64,000 nucleotides of DNA from CAZEJS01 sp964512645 (GTDB lineage Bacteria; Actinomycetota; Geothermincolia; Fen-727; Anoxymicrobiaceae): contig CAZEJS010000009.1 of assembly GCA_964512645.1 (NCBI GenBank), positions 1-64,000 of the forward strand, read 5' to 3'. Position 1 is the first letter of the stretch; each line of letters starts with the position of its first letter. The notes beneath the pieces are model-generated. The model saw only the letters and a list, made by a program, of their open reading frames with translations. It was not told the origin of the DNA and ran no database searches. Made by a program: the position numbers and the translations under genes. Shown here piece after piece: positions 45,360-52,810 of the stretch.

Positions 45360-46907
45360 TTGGACGAACAACAGGGCAACCCCCCACAGGACCAGACGGG
45401 GTACGACCCCGGCAGGGGCGGCGCGACGGGCCAGGAGCAGCAGCCGTCACCCGCGCAGCCCCCGCAGGGAGCGTACCCCCCGCCTCCCCCGCAGGGAGCG
45501 TACCCCCCGCCTCCCCCGCAGGGACAGCCGACAGGGCAGGGGTATCCCGCGGGGCAGGTGCCTGCCGCGCCCGGGCAGCAGCACTACCAGCAGCCGCCTT
45601 CAGCGCCGCCGCCCGCGGGTACCAGGAAGAAGATGCCGCTGGGAGCGAAGATCGTGCTCATCGTGGCCCTCTCCCTCTTCGTGGTCGGAGGCCTGGTGGC
45701 GGCGGGCTTCGTAATCGACAGGGTGTTCTTCGAGAAAGACACGGAGAAGTTCAGCCTCGAGGAACAGCCGGTCTTCCGTGAGGCGTTGTTCGACATCAAG
45801 AACTATTACTTCAAGAAGTACGACGAGAAGAAGATCATCGACGCCGGCAACGCCGCCGTGGAGAAGAAAAAGAAGAAAGGTGTGACCTCGGCTTCCAGGC
45901 TCACCAGCGAAGGAATCGCGGCTGCTGTGAAGGCGCTGGGGGACAACCACAGCCAGTACCTGTCCCGGGCCGTGAACCGCAGGCTCGAACAGGACCTGAA
46001 CGGCTCCTTCTACGGGGTCGGGTTCACGCTTCGCCTCAACAAGAAGAGGCCGAAGGTAGTATCGGTAATCAAGGGATCCCCGGCGGAAAAGGCCGGCGTC
46101 AAGACCGGTGACGTCATCATGAAGGTCGACGGGAAGGAAACCCTCGGGGAGGGGCTGGACAGCGTGGTCCTGCGGATCAGGGGCAAGCAGGGCACCAGGG
46201 TCAGGATCGATTTCGAGCGCGACGGCAAGCCGATCAACAGGGTAATGACCAGGGAGAAGATCCAGATACCCGACTTCGAATCGGAGCTGCTGGACGGCAA
46301 GTTCGGCGTGCTCAGGCTCTACGAGTTCAACAAGGGGGTCGGCGACAAGGTCCGCGCAGCCGTCAAGGACCTCCAGGCCAGGGGCGCCCAGGGTTTTATA
46401 CTCGACCTGCGCAACGACCCCGGCGGGTTGCTTGACGAGGCGGTGAATGTGGCCGGCGTCTTCATACCCGACGGCACCGTCGTGTCTTACCAGACCAAGG
46501 GTCAGAAGAAGGTCGATCTGCCCGCCAGGGGCGGCGTCGAGACCGACAAACCCCTGGTTGTGCTGATCAACGGTGGAAGCGCGAGCTCTTCCGAGATAGT
46601 GGCCGGCGCCCTGCAGGACAGGGGAAGGGCGGTGATAGTGGGCACCAAGAGCTTCGGCAAGGGCTCGGTGCAGAAAGTTTTCGACCTTGGCGACGGCGCC
46701 GCGGTCAAGCTGACGATATCGCTCTATTACCTTCCCAAGGGCGAGTCCATCGACGGCAAGGGCATAACCCCCGACATCGTCGTCTCCGACAAGGACCCCC
46801 AGAAAGAGGAATCGCTCCAGAACGAGAAGGCGAAACAGGTCCTCCAGAATATGATCGAGGGCAGGCCGCCCGCGGGGTTACTCCTCGAGGAGCTTCCGGC
46901 GGCGTAG
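45360..46907 (+). CDS. ctpA: Carboxyl-terminal processing protease (S41 family)
   Basis: Exported serine protease, 515 residues. A Pro/Gln-rich cytoplasmic segment (about 1-85) precedes a single membrane helix (about 92-115), then a PDZ domain (about 215-295) and the S41 catalytic domain. The catalytic Ser is in GGSASSSEI and the Lys in TKSFGKGSVQ. TTG 45360 follows AAGGAG. The order ftsE-ftsX-ctp is conserved in Firmicutes and Actinobacteria. Substrates are unknown; cell-wall enzymes are likely given the neighbours. Confidence 0.9.
   Translation: MDEQQGNPPQDQTGYDPGRGGATGQEQQPSPAQPPQGAYPPPPPQGAYPPPPPQGQPTGQGYPAGQVPAAPGQQHYQQPPSAPPPAGTRKKMPLGAKIVLIVALSLFVVGGLVAAGFVIDRVFFEKDTEKFSLEEQPVFREALFDIKNYYFKKYDEKKIIDAGNAAVEKKKKKGVTSASRLTSEGIAAAVKALGDNHSQYLSRAVNRRLEQDLNGSFYGVGFTLRLNKKRPKVVSVIKGSPAEKAGVKTGDVIMKVDGKETLGEGLDSVVLRIRGKQGTRVRIDFERDGKPINRVMTREKIQIPDFESELLDGKFGVLRLYEFNKGVGDKVRAAVKDLQARGAQGFILDLRNDPGGLLDEAVNVAGVFIPDGTVVSYQTKGQKKVDLPARGGVETDKPLVVLINGGSASSSEIVAGALQDRGRAVIVGTKSFGKGSVQKVFDLGDGAAVKLTISLYYLPKGESIDGKGITPDIVVSDKDPQKEESLQNEKAKQVLQNMIEGRPPAGLLLEELPAA
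45461..45514 (+). repeat. Two 27-bp tandem repeats in the ctp gene
   Basis: Units 45461-45487 and 45488-45514 are identical and encode PQGAYPPPP-type repeats in the cytoplasmic tail; a third partial unit follows. Confidence 0.85.
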
Positions 46908-46995
46908 TACGAACTCCATTCCGCGGATTGCCGTGGGCGAGCCGCGGAGCGCCGACGGACGTTGTTGGCGGTCATTTCCCGTGGTTGGCTGATGC

Positions 46996-47001
46996 TATAC
47001 T
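46996..47001 (+). promoter_or_regulatory. Leaderless-type -10 box for smpB
   Basis: TATACT ends six bases before the ATG at 47008, placing the first transcribed base at the A of the start codon. No ribosome binding site is visible. Confidence 0.5.
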
Positions 47002-47007
47002 CTGGAC

Positions 47008-47496
47008 ATGGCAGGAAAAGAAGCTGTGCCGGGAGTTCAGGTCAAGGCTACCAACCGCAAGGCTTTTCGCGATTTTCAGATCGAGGAGAGGCTGGAAGCG
47101 GGGCTGGTGCTCACCGGCAGCGAGATAAAATCGATAAGGGCGGGAAAGGTGTCACTGGTGGACGCCTACGCCGCCATCGAGAAGGGCGAGGCGTTCGTGC
47201 ACGGCATGAACATCTCGCCGTACATGGAGGCGTCGCACTTCGGGCACGAGCCCAGGCGCACGCGCAAGCTGTTGCTCCACAAAGAGGAGATCAAGCGGTT
47301 GACCGGAAAGGTCACCGAGCGCGGCTACACGCTGGTGCCGCTCAGGCTTTACCTCAAGGGAGGCAGGGCCAAGGTGGAACTGGGTCTCGCCCACGGGCGT
47401 CGCAAGTACGACAAGCGGCGGGAGCTCGCGGAGAGGGACGCGAACCGGGAGATAGCGCGGGCCCGGCGCAGGAGAGCGCGAGAAGCCGCGGAATGA
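47008..47496 (+). CDS. smpB: SsrA-binding protein SmpB
   Basis: Partner of tmRNA in rescue of stalled ribosomes, 162 residues. The OB-fold core shows KAFRDFQIEERLEAGLVLTGSE and the late GLAHGRRKYDKR tail, which inserts into the empty mRNA channel. ATG 47008 has a TATACT box six bases upstream instead of a ribosome binding site. tmRNA begins 15 bases after its stop, the classical smpB-ssrA pairing. Confidence 0.95.
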   Translation: MAGKEAVPGVQVKATNRKAFRDFQIEERLEAGLVLTGSEIKSIRAGKVSLVDAYAAIEKGEAFVHGMNISPYMEASHFGHEPRRTRKLLLHKEEIKRLTGKVTERGYTLVPLRLYLKGGRAKVELGLAHGRRKYDKRRELAERDANREIARARRRRAREAAE

Positions 47497-47511
47497 ATAG
47501 ACTAAGAACAA

Positions 47512-47859
47512 GGGGGCGATACGGCTTCGACAGGAATGAACGGAGGCGATGGCGCGGGCCGAGCTCCAATAACTCGTTAAACTGTTGGGAACAACCAAAC
47601 GCCGACTCTGAATTGGCACTGGCTGCTTAAACAGCGGTCACGTCCCCCGGGTGAGGCCTGCTTCCCCGGGCAGGGCGACGGTTAGCAGGATAGCTCCCAG
47701 CCGGGGTCCCGACGGCGAAGGGGCGAAACCTTTCCGGGGCTGGCGAGGGCAAGGCCTCCCACGGGCCGACCCCGAGCGAGACATAAACCGTGGGATACGC
47801 CCGTAGACCCGTCGTTGAAGCATTCTTGGACGGGGGTTCGACTCCCCCCGCCTCCACCA
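47512..47859 (+). ncRNA. ssrA: Transfer-messenger RNA
   Basis: 348 bases. The 5' end GGGGGCG followed by TACGGCTTCGACAGG and the 3' end GGGTTCGACTCCC, CGCCTCC and ACCA form the tRNA-like part; the acceptor strands pair with one G-T wobble. The tag-coding frame ends at TAA 47628-47630 and reads ...NADSELALAA. The resume codon is most likely GCC at 47601, giving ADSELALAA, though a few upstream residues are possible. A strong hairpin overlaps its 3' end. Confidence 0.95.
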
Positions 47860-47892
47860 CAGGGCCCCGGCTCGTCCGGGGCCCTGTGGTGG
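47854..47892 (+). terminator. 17-bp perfect hairpin at the tmRNA 3' end
   Basis: 47854-47870 pairs without mismatch to 47876-47892 around a five-base loop. The left arm includes the CCA end of tmRNA. It likely ends transcription; processing must open it to mature the 3' end. Confidence 0.65.
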
Positions 47893-48046
47893 ACATGGCG
47901 GACGAGACTACCGTCAGGGGTCACCGCGCGCCGCACGAGGCCTACCGGTCCGGTCCTGAACGCACACCACTGCAGAACCACCAACAGGCATGAGGGTCTT
48001 CAGAGATCGAACCAGTTCCTCGATTACCGGCGCGCGGTGGTTCTCT

Positions 48047-48075
48047 TTGCCTGCTTCCGCGATCTGGCCGATAAT
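48047..48075 (+). promoter_or_regulatory. Probable native promoter of murI, now cut off by the transposable unit
   Basis: TTGCCT at 48047-48052 and GATAAT at 48070-48075, exactly 17 bases apart. It ends 39 bases before the insertion point, which before insertion would have been just upstream of the murI ATG. Confidence 0.5.
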
Positions 48076-48113
48076 AGGGGCTCGAGACTCAAGCGGCCAT
48101 CCGGGAGCGGGCA

Positions 48114-48121
48114 TAGATGAA
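48114..48121. repeat. Left copy of the 8-bp target-site duplication
   Basis: TAGATGAA, repeated exactly at 51157-51164 on the other side of the element. Eight bases is the usual duplication for the IS1595 family. Confidence 0.9.
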
Positions 48122-48161
48122 TGTGATTAGTCCCTTAGCTCAGAATGACACTATATCTTGT
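48122..48161 (+). repeat. Left terminal inverted repeat, 40 bp
   Basis: Starts TGTGATTAGTCCC and matches the reverse complement of 51117-51156 at every base. The first mismatch is at 48162. Confidence 0.95.
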
Positions 48162-48437
48162 GGTTGGGGTCAAGCCGGGACACCAATCTGAAAAAATCCC
48201 TGGAAAAAGGCATTTTCGAGCCGTAACTTCCGCGACTTTTCCGCGTTCTACTCATGCGGCTTGAATACCGGAACGTCATTCAAACGTCATTCAAAGGCCT
48301 TTCTGCGCTCTGAGACAGCCCGGTTTCCCCGCCCGAGAAACGTCGAACTCACCGCGCCTTCTTCCTTCCGCGGTCCGGCCGGCTGCCCGCAGCAGTCTGA
48401 AAAGGATGTCACACCCTTGTGGTATTGATATTACTGG
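48162..48437. other. Gene-free left part of the transposable unit
   Basis: About 275 bases. An 11-bp direct repeat (AACGTCATTCA) occurs twice in tandem at 48272-48293 and may bind the transposase or a regulator. A TTGATATTAC stretch just before 48438 is the only promoter-like sequence. No gene is supported. Confidence 0.4.
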
Positions 48438-49399
48438 ATGTTTGCGCGTCCGGACGGCAGGAAAGGAGAAGGTTTGGGATATCTGAGGGAAGACCTGAGA
48501 AGTGGGCTCTTCAAGTTCATGGCCCGTTTTCCGAAGGAGGATGCCTGCCGGATTTCCTCGTTGATATCAGGTGGCCGAACGGGTTCGCCTGTCCGGCCTG
48601 CGGGAGCACAAGGCACTGGTTTGTCGGGACCCGTAGGCTCTTCGAATGCAAGGACTGCCGGCGTCAGACGTCGGTAACTGCCGGTACAATCATGGATGAG
48701 ACCAGAGCGCCTCTGCGGGCATGGTTCATGATGATTTACCTTATGGCCCGGGCCAAGAGTGGGGTATCAATCCTCGGAGCGGCCGCTGACGCAGAAATCT
48801 CCTACAAAACCGCATGGCTGATGGCGCACAAAATCCGTTCGGCGATGGCCGAGGAAGACGAAGGCCGTCTCCTGAAAGGAATCGTCGAAGTCGATGAGAG
48901 CTACTTCGGGGGTAAGCATAAGCCGGGCAAACGCGGGAGAGGCGCGGCGGGCAAGACACAAGTCCTCATCGCGGTCGAGGTGAACCGCGGCTTTCCGGGT
49001 GCGGCTAAGATGCACGTTCTCCCTTCGGGGACGGCTGAGGACCTGAGGAAAGCCTGCGGGATGATGATTGTCTCCGGCAGCTCGGTAATTACGGACGGGC
49101 TTCACGCATACGAGAAAGCGCTTGTCGACTACACCCGCGTGAAGAGGACATTCATTCAGCCGAACACGGCGGCCAGAAAGCTGCCTTGGGTGCACACCGC
49201 CGCCGGTACCCTGAAGAAGAACCTTCTGGGCTCGCAGCACGGGGTAACCCCGAAGAACCTTCAGCGCTATCTTTCGGAGTTCTGCTGGCGCTTTTCTAGG
49301 CGAACCCGTGAAGAGGACCCGTTCGACCTTCTCCTCGAAGCATGCCTCAAGGGGTCTGTTCTGACATGGGCTGCCCTGGCGCGTGGTCCGGGGCCATAG
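48438..49399 (+). CDS. IS1595/ISXO2-type transposase, frameshifted near the N-terminus
   Basis: DDE transposase. The family N-terminus (GLFKFMARFPKEDACR) is read in one frame from ATG 48438, while the rest, from DFLVDIRWPNGF on, is in another. A single missing base near 48550-48553 explains both. The remaining protein is complete: zinc ribbon with CPACG and CKDC, then catalytic D in VEVDESYFGG, D in VITDGLHAY, and a conserved E in YLSEFCWRF. A start further upstream in the second frame (48419) would give an unrelated N-terminus. It is a pseudogene unless the shift is programmed or a sequencing error. Confidence 0.8.
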
Positions 49400-49649
49400 A
49401 AAACACGCAACTTCACTTCCATTTCTTCGTTCTAAATGATAAGACATAGATGTGATATTTCAATTTGGCCTTGGACTGCAATAATGCGTTGAAGGGGATG
49501 TGAAGTGGTGGATTCCAAGTCCTGGTTTCAGACACGGGTCTGTTATTTGATTTTCTGCATTTGTAGTCCCGGCGTTTTTCAAAGCAGCGTGGATAACAGT
49601 TGGTGTGTAATGCTCCAACTGCCGGGGCGGATATGATGGGGGTGGGGCT
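49400..49649. other. Intergenic region before the first passenger gene
   Basis: About 250 bases of lower G+C. TATGAT near 49629-49634 and GGGGGTGGGG just before GTG 49650 are the likely -10 box and ribosome binding site for the passenger genes. Nothing else is recognised. Confidence 0.35.
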
Positions 49650-50381
49650 GTGGCTGGCAAGAAGAAAGCTTGTTTAGCCTTAATTGTTGTGTTTGCCATC
49701 TTGCTGGGAACCACTGCAAGCGCGTGGGCGTTGACTTACAAAGTAGGAGTCGTAGAAGGAAATGGAACGTCCACTTATTACAGTCTCGGAACCAACGGTT
49801 ATCTTACAGCCTATAGTAGCACTATGCCGTCTTCAGCAGCGGCGCCCAATGCCCACGTTCAGTCGATATTTGTTTACTGGAAGCCAACTACTGGGTCTCC
49901 TCTCAATATGGTAGAGGTCGGTTGGTCACAGGGTTGGTATCAGGGAACGTACCCCGGCGGGCCTTTTGGCCCGCACCCGACTCCGAACCATTTTTGGGCT
50001 TTAGCCATCCAGTATAATGGCACAAGCGGCGGTTACTGGGCACAGGATATCTGTCCTGATGGCCTCGGGGAGACCCACCAGTACAGACTAGACTATGGCG
50101 GAGCGGTCGGGGGCGGTCAGTATCGCTGGTGCTACTTCGTGGACACAAACAACGTAGCGAACCTAAACGCTCAGTTGCCCTACGGGTTCTCAGTGGTTGG
50201 GTGCGAACGCAATACGTTGAACACGGTGAATTCAGGAACATTCTGGAACATGTACAGAAAGTCGTTGTCCAGCGTATGGCAAATTTACGTCGGGCCTCGA
50301 GAGTTCATGGACAATGACCCGAATTATGACCTCAGAATGGACATATCGCCGCACCCGTACCAATTCTACATATCGCGATAG
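49650..50381 (+). CDS. Secreted passenger protein of unknown function
   Basis: 243 residues, not recognised. A signal peptide (about 1-27, ending ASAWA) is followed by an aromatic- and Gly-rich domain with many Tyr, Trp and Asn, including YWKPTTGSP, WALAIQYNG and VVGCERNTLN. One Cys in QDICPDG and one in GCERN could form a disulfide. The composition suggests a beta-sandwich secreted protein. GTG 49650 has a strong ribosome binding site. G+C content appears markedly lower than in the chromosome. The lipoprotein gene starts 13 bases after its stop, so the pair is an operon. Confidence 0.75.
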   Translation: MAGKKKACLALIVVFAILLGTTASAWALTYKVGVVEGNGTSTYYSLGTNGYLTAYSSTMPSSAAAPNAHVQSIFVYWKPTTGSPLNMVEVGWSQGWYQGTYPGGPFGPHPTPNHFWALAIQYNGTSGGYWAQDICPDGLGETHQYRLDYGGAVGGGQYRWCYFVDTNNVANLNAQLPYGFSVVGCERNTLNTVNSGTFWNMYRKSLSSVWQIYVGPREFMDNDPNYDLRMDISPHPYQFYISR

Positions 50382-50393
50382 GAGGGGAGTCGG

Positions 50394-51035
50394 ATGAAAA
50401 AGACCATGGTGCTAACTGGTATCATTCTGTTTGCCGGGGCGTTACTAGCGGCCGGCTGCGGTGCGCCAAGCGGAAGTGTTACTTCAAGCAACACTGGCAT
50501 TAGGGGCATCAGCGGTGGCCTGCCTCCTACAGGGGCCCAGAGTGTCTCTACCATCGCTGAGGCTATACAATCAACCGGCATGAATATCCGAGTTCCAAGA
50601 GATACTCTGGGAGGAGCACCGACTGCTGTTAAAACGGTTGCAGCTGACAAGGAATTGGGCACCAACACTTACATCTATTGTACGTACAGCAACGGAATGA
50701 ACTTGAATGCGGAATCTTCACCGCAAGTTGATTATGCTGCGCAAATCGCTAACATGGAGCAGTTGAATCGTACGGCATCAATACATCCTGACAAACTGCC
50801 ATATCTTGTAACCGTGGCAGGCCACCAGGGTATGCTCTGGCCAGCGCATATGAATCAGGGCGACACGCAACCAGGCGTGCCTGTTCTCTACTGGTGGGAC
50901 AGTGGAGTATCATACTCCCTCTACCCGCCAGGAACATCGAGCCCAACAGGTGTGCCCAACAAAACCACTGTGAGCCCGGATACAGAGTCGACGACCATCA
51001 ACACTCTTCTCAAAGTTGCCAACTCGATGTATTAG
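50394..51035 (+). CDS. Passenger lipoprotein of unknown function
   Basis: 213 residues. A lipoprotein signal ends in LLAAGC (Cys about 23). The mature part has a Ser/Thr/Gly-rich linker and then a domain with STIAEAIQSTGMNIRVP, LPYLVTVAGHQGMLW and VLYWWDSGVSYSLY, a pattern reminiscent of DUF4367-type lipoprotein domains that sense or bind outside the membrane; this is only a resemblance. ATG 50394 after AGGAGGGG. It is cotranscribed with the gene before it and followed by a terminator. Confidence 0.72.
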   Translation: MKKTMVLTGIILFAGALLAAGCGAPSGSVTSSNTGIRGISGGLPPTGAQSVSTIAEAIQSTGMNIRVPRDTLGGAPTAVKTVAADKELGTNTYIYCTYSNGMNLNAESSPQVDYAAQIANMEQLNRTASIHPDKLPYLVTVAGHQGMLWPAHMNQGDTQPGVPVLYWWDSGVSYSLYPPGTSSPTGVPNKTTVSPDTESTTINTLLKVANSMY

Positions 51036-51052
51036 GCATTTATCATTCAGAT

Positions 51053-51080
51053 GGAAAGCCGCCCATTTAGGCGGCTTTCC
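51053..51080 (+). terminator. Terminator after the passenger lipoprotein gene
   Basis: GGAAAGCCGCC pairs perfectly with GGCGGCTTTCC around a six-base loop. It would stop transcription from the element before murI. Confidence 0.75.
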
Positions 51081-51116
51081 TGCGTTCCAAATCCCAGTAG
51101 ACCGAACTTCTTGCAT

Positions 51117-51156
51117 ACAAGATATAGTGTCATTCTGAGCTAAGGGACTAATCACA
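51117..51156 (-). repeat. Right terminal inverted repeat, 40 bp
   Basis: Perfect inverse of 48122-48161. It contains TATAGT at 51123-51128 and TAAGGGA at 51141-51147, which could act as a -10 box and a weak ribosome binding site for murI. Confidence 0.95.
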
Positions 51157-51164
51157 TAGATGAA
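51157..51164. repeat. Right copy of the 8-bp target-site duplication
   Basis: TAGATGAA, identical to 48114-48121. The copy includes the ATG of murI. Confidence 0.9.
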
Positions 51165-51999
51165 AGACATGCCGATCGGTATATTCGACAGCGGGGTGGG
51201 CGGCCTGACGGTGGTCAGGTCGGTTAGAGAGCTGTTGCCCGGCGAACGCCTGATCTACCTTGGCGACGGCGCCAGGGGACCTTACGGACCCCGCGACATC
51301 AACGAAGTGCGCGGCTTCGCCCGCGAGATTATCGACTACCTCCTGGGGTTCGGGGTGAAGCTGATAGTCATCGCCTGCAACAGCGCCACCGCCGCGGCGC
51401 TGGAGGAAGCCCAGCGCGAGTACGAAATACCGGTCGTGGGCGTCATCCTGCCTGGAGCGCGGGCAGCGCTCAAGCGCTCGAAGTCCCTGCGGATAGGGGT
51501 GATAGGGACCGAGGTCACCATTTTGAGCGGCGCTTATGAGCGGGCTGTCACGAGGCTCGACCCCGGAGCAATGGTGTTCGGGCAGGCGTGTCCGGAGTTC
51601 GTTGAGTTCGTAGAGAGGGGCGAAGTATCCGGCGACCACATAAGAGAGATCGCCCTGGGCTACCTCGACCCGATGCTTGAATTCGGAATGGATACACTCA
51701 TCATGGGCTGCACCCACTACCCGTTGCTCGAGCCTCTCCTGCGCGACGTAGCGGGGCCTTCGGTAGAGCTGGTCAACAGCGCGGACGAGACGGCCGCCGA
51801 GGTCGCGGACATCCTCGACCACCTCGGCTGGCTCGCCGACGGGTCCGGCCACGGTTCCACGGCCTTCCTTACCACGGGTGACGAGGAGCGTAGCAGGGAG
51901 CTCGGCCGGCTGTTCCTCGGGCCGGAGGTTCGCAGGGTGGTACCTGTCACCTTCGAGAACCACCCCGAGCTGGATTTCCTCGACACCGGGGGAAGGTGA
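51160..51999 (+). CDS. murI: Glutamate racemase
   Basis: Makes D-glutamate for peptidoglycan, 279 residues. FDSGVGGLTV at about 8-17, the first catalytic Cys in IACNSAT and the second in GCTHYPLL are intact. The GDTARVPYG loop of most enzymes reads GDGARGPYG. The start ATG 51160 lies inside the target duplication of the transposable unit; ATG 51169 is an alternative. Its native promoter is now 3 kb away. murI is essential in most bacteria, so the element must allow some expression. Confidence 0.92.
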   Translation: MKDMPIGIFDSGVGGLTVVRSVRELLPGERLIYLGDGARGPYGPRDINEVRGFAREIIDYLLGFGVKLIVIACNSATAAALEEAQREYEIPVVGVILPGARAALKRSKSLRIGVIGTEVTILSGAYERAVTRLDPGAMVFGQACPEFVEFVERGEVSGDHIREIALGYLDPMLEFGMDTLIMGCTHYPLLEPLLRDVAGPSVELVNSADETAAEVADILDHLGWLADGSGHGSTAFLTTGDEERSRELGRLFLGPEVRRVVPVTFENHPELDFLDTGGR

Positions 52000-52778
52000 C
52001 GCCGGTGAGCCTGAAGGTGACAGTCTGCGGAAGCTCCGGTGGGTACCCGGCCGCGGGTCGTGCCTGTTCGGGGTATCTCCTGGAGAGCGGCGGGGGATCG
52101 CTGATGCTCGATATCGGCGCCGCCGCGCTTCCCAATATGTTGCGGTACATCGACGCCGACCGGCTCGACGGCCTGGCGTTGACGCACATGCACTACGACC
52201 ATTACAGCGATATCTACGGGCTGTGCACCGCCAGGAGGTTCTGGGAGTCCGAGTTGCCCCCGGTCAGGCTCCTCGCACCTGGGGGAGCCTGGGGCACGAT
52301 CGCCAGTCCGCTTTCCGAGAGCAGCCGTGAGGCGTTTTCGAGGTGCCTGGACATCAGCACGCCCCGGGAAGGAGAGCCCGTTGAGCTGGAGGGGTTCGAG
52401 GTAGCAGCGGCCCCGGCGTCGCACGTTGTGGAAGCGCTCTCATTCAAGGTGAGCGCCGAAGGCAGGTCCGTCTGCTACTCCGGTGATACGGAGGTGTGCG
52501 ACGCGCTCCTCGAACTCGCGAGGGGCGTCGATCTGCTGATATGCGAGGCGACGTTCACCAGCGAGGTGGCGCAGAAGGCGCCCGGTCATATGTATGCTTC
52601 GGAAGCGGGGCGCGTGGCGCGCGAGGCCGGGGTGGGGGCACTGCTGCTTACACACCTGTGGCCCACGCTGGACGCTGAAAGGGCGCTGGAGGAAGCGGCT
52701 TCGGAATTTGCCGGGCCGGTGGACGTGGCTGTGGAAGGGCTGACGCAGTACGTGGGCCCGTTTCCGTGCCCAGTGTGA
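51996..52778 (+). CDS. MBL-fold metal-dependent hydrolase, RNase Z-like
   Basis: 260 residues of the metallo-beta-lactamase fold. Metal ligands are visible as THMHYDH (about 63-69), SGDTE and a late His in LTHLWP, with a His in ASHVVE. The compact form resembles RNase Z/phosphodiesterase-like proteins, but the substrate is unknown. GTG 51996 overlaps the murI stop; GTG 52005 is an alternative. The order murI-MBL-rph-rdgB is common in Actinobacteria. Confidence 0.83.
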   Translation: MTPVSLKVTVCGSSGGYPAAGRACSGYLLESGGGSLMLDIGAAALPNMLRYIDADRLDGLALTHMHYDHYSDIYGLCTARRFWESELPPVRLLAPGGAWGTIASPLSESSREAFSRCLDISTPREGEPVELEGFEVAAAPASHVVEALSFKVSAEGRSVCYSGDTEVCDALLELARGVDLLICEATFTSEVAQKAPGHMYASEAGRVAREAGVGALLLTHLWPTLDAERALEEAASEFAGPVDVAVEGLTQYVGPFPCPV

Positions 52779-52810
52779 GCAGGAGGGACAGGCGCGACAG
52801 GAGGTGCCAG

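Larger units (their letters stand above)
48122..51156 (+). mobile_element. IS1595-like transposable unit with two passenger genes
   Basis: A 3,035-bp element bounded by perfect 40-bp inverted repeats and flanked by an 8-bp duplication. It carries an ISXO2/IS1595-type transposase (out of frame near its start) and two exported-protein genes of lower G+C than the chromosome. IS1595 elements are known to pick up passengers. Its right end lies at the murI start codon. The intact ends and duplication indicate a recent insertion. Confidence 0.92.
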
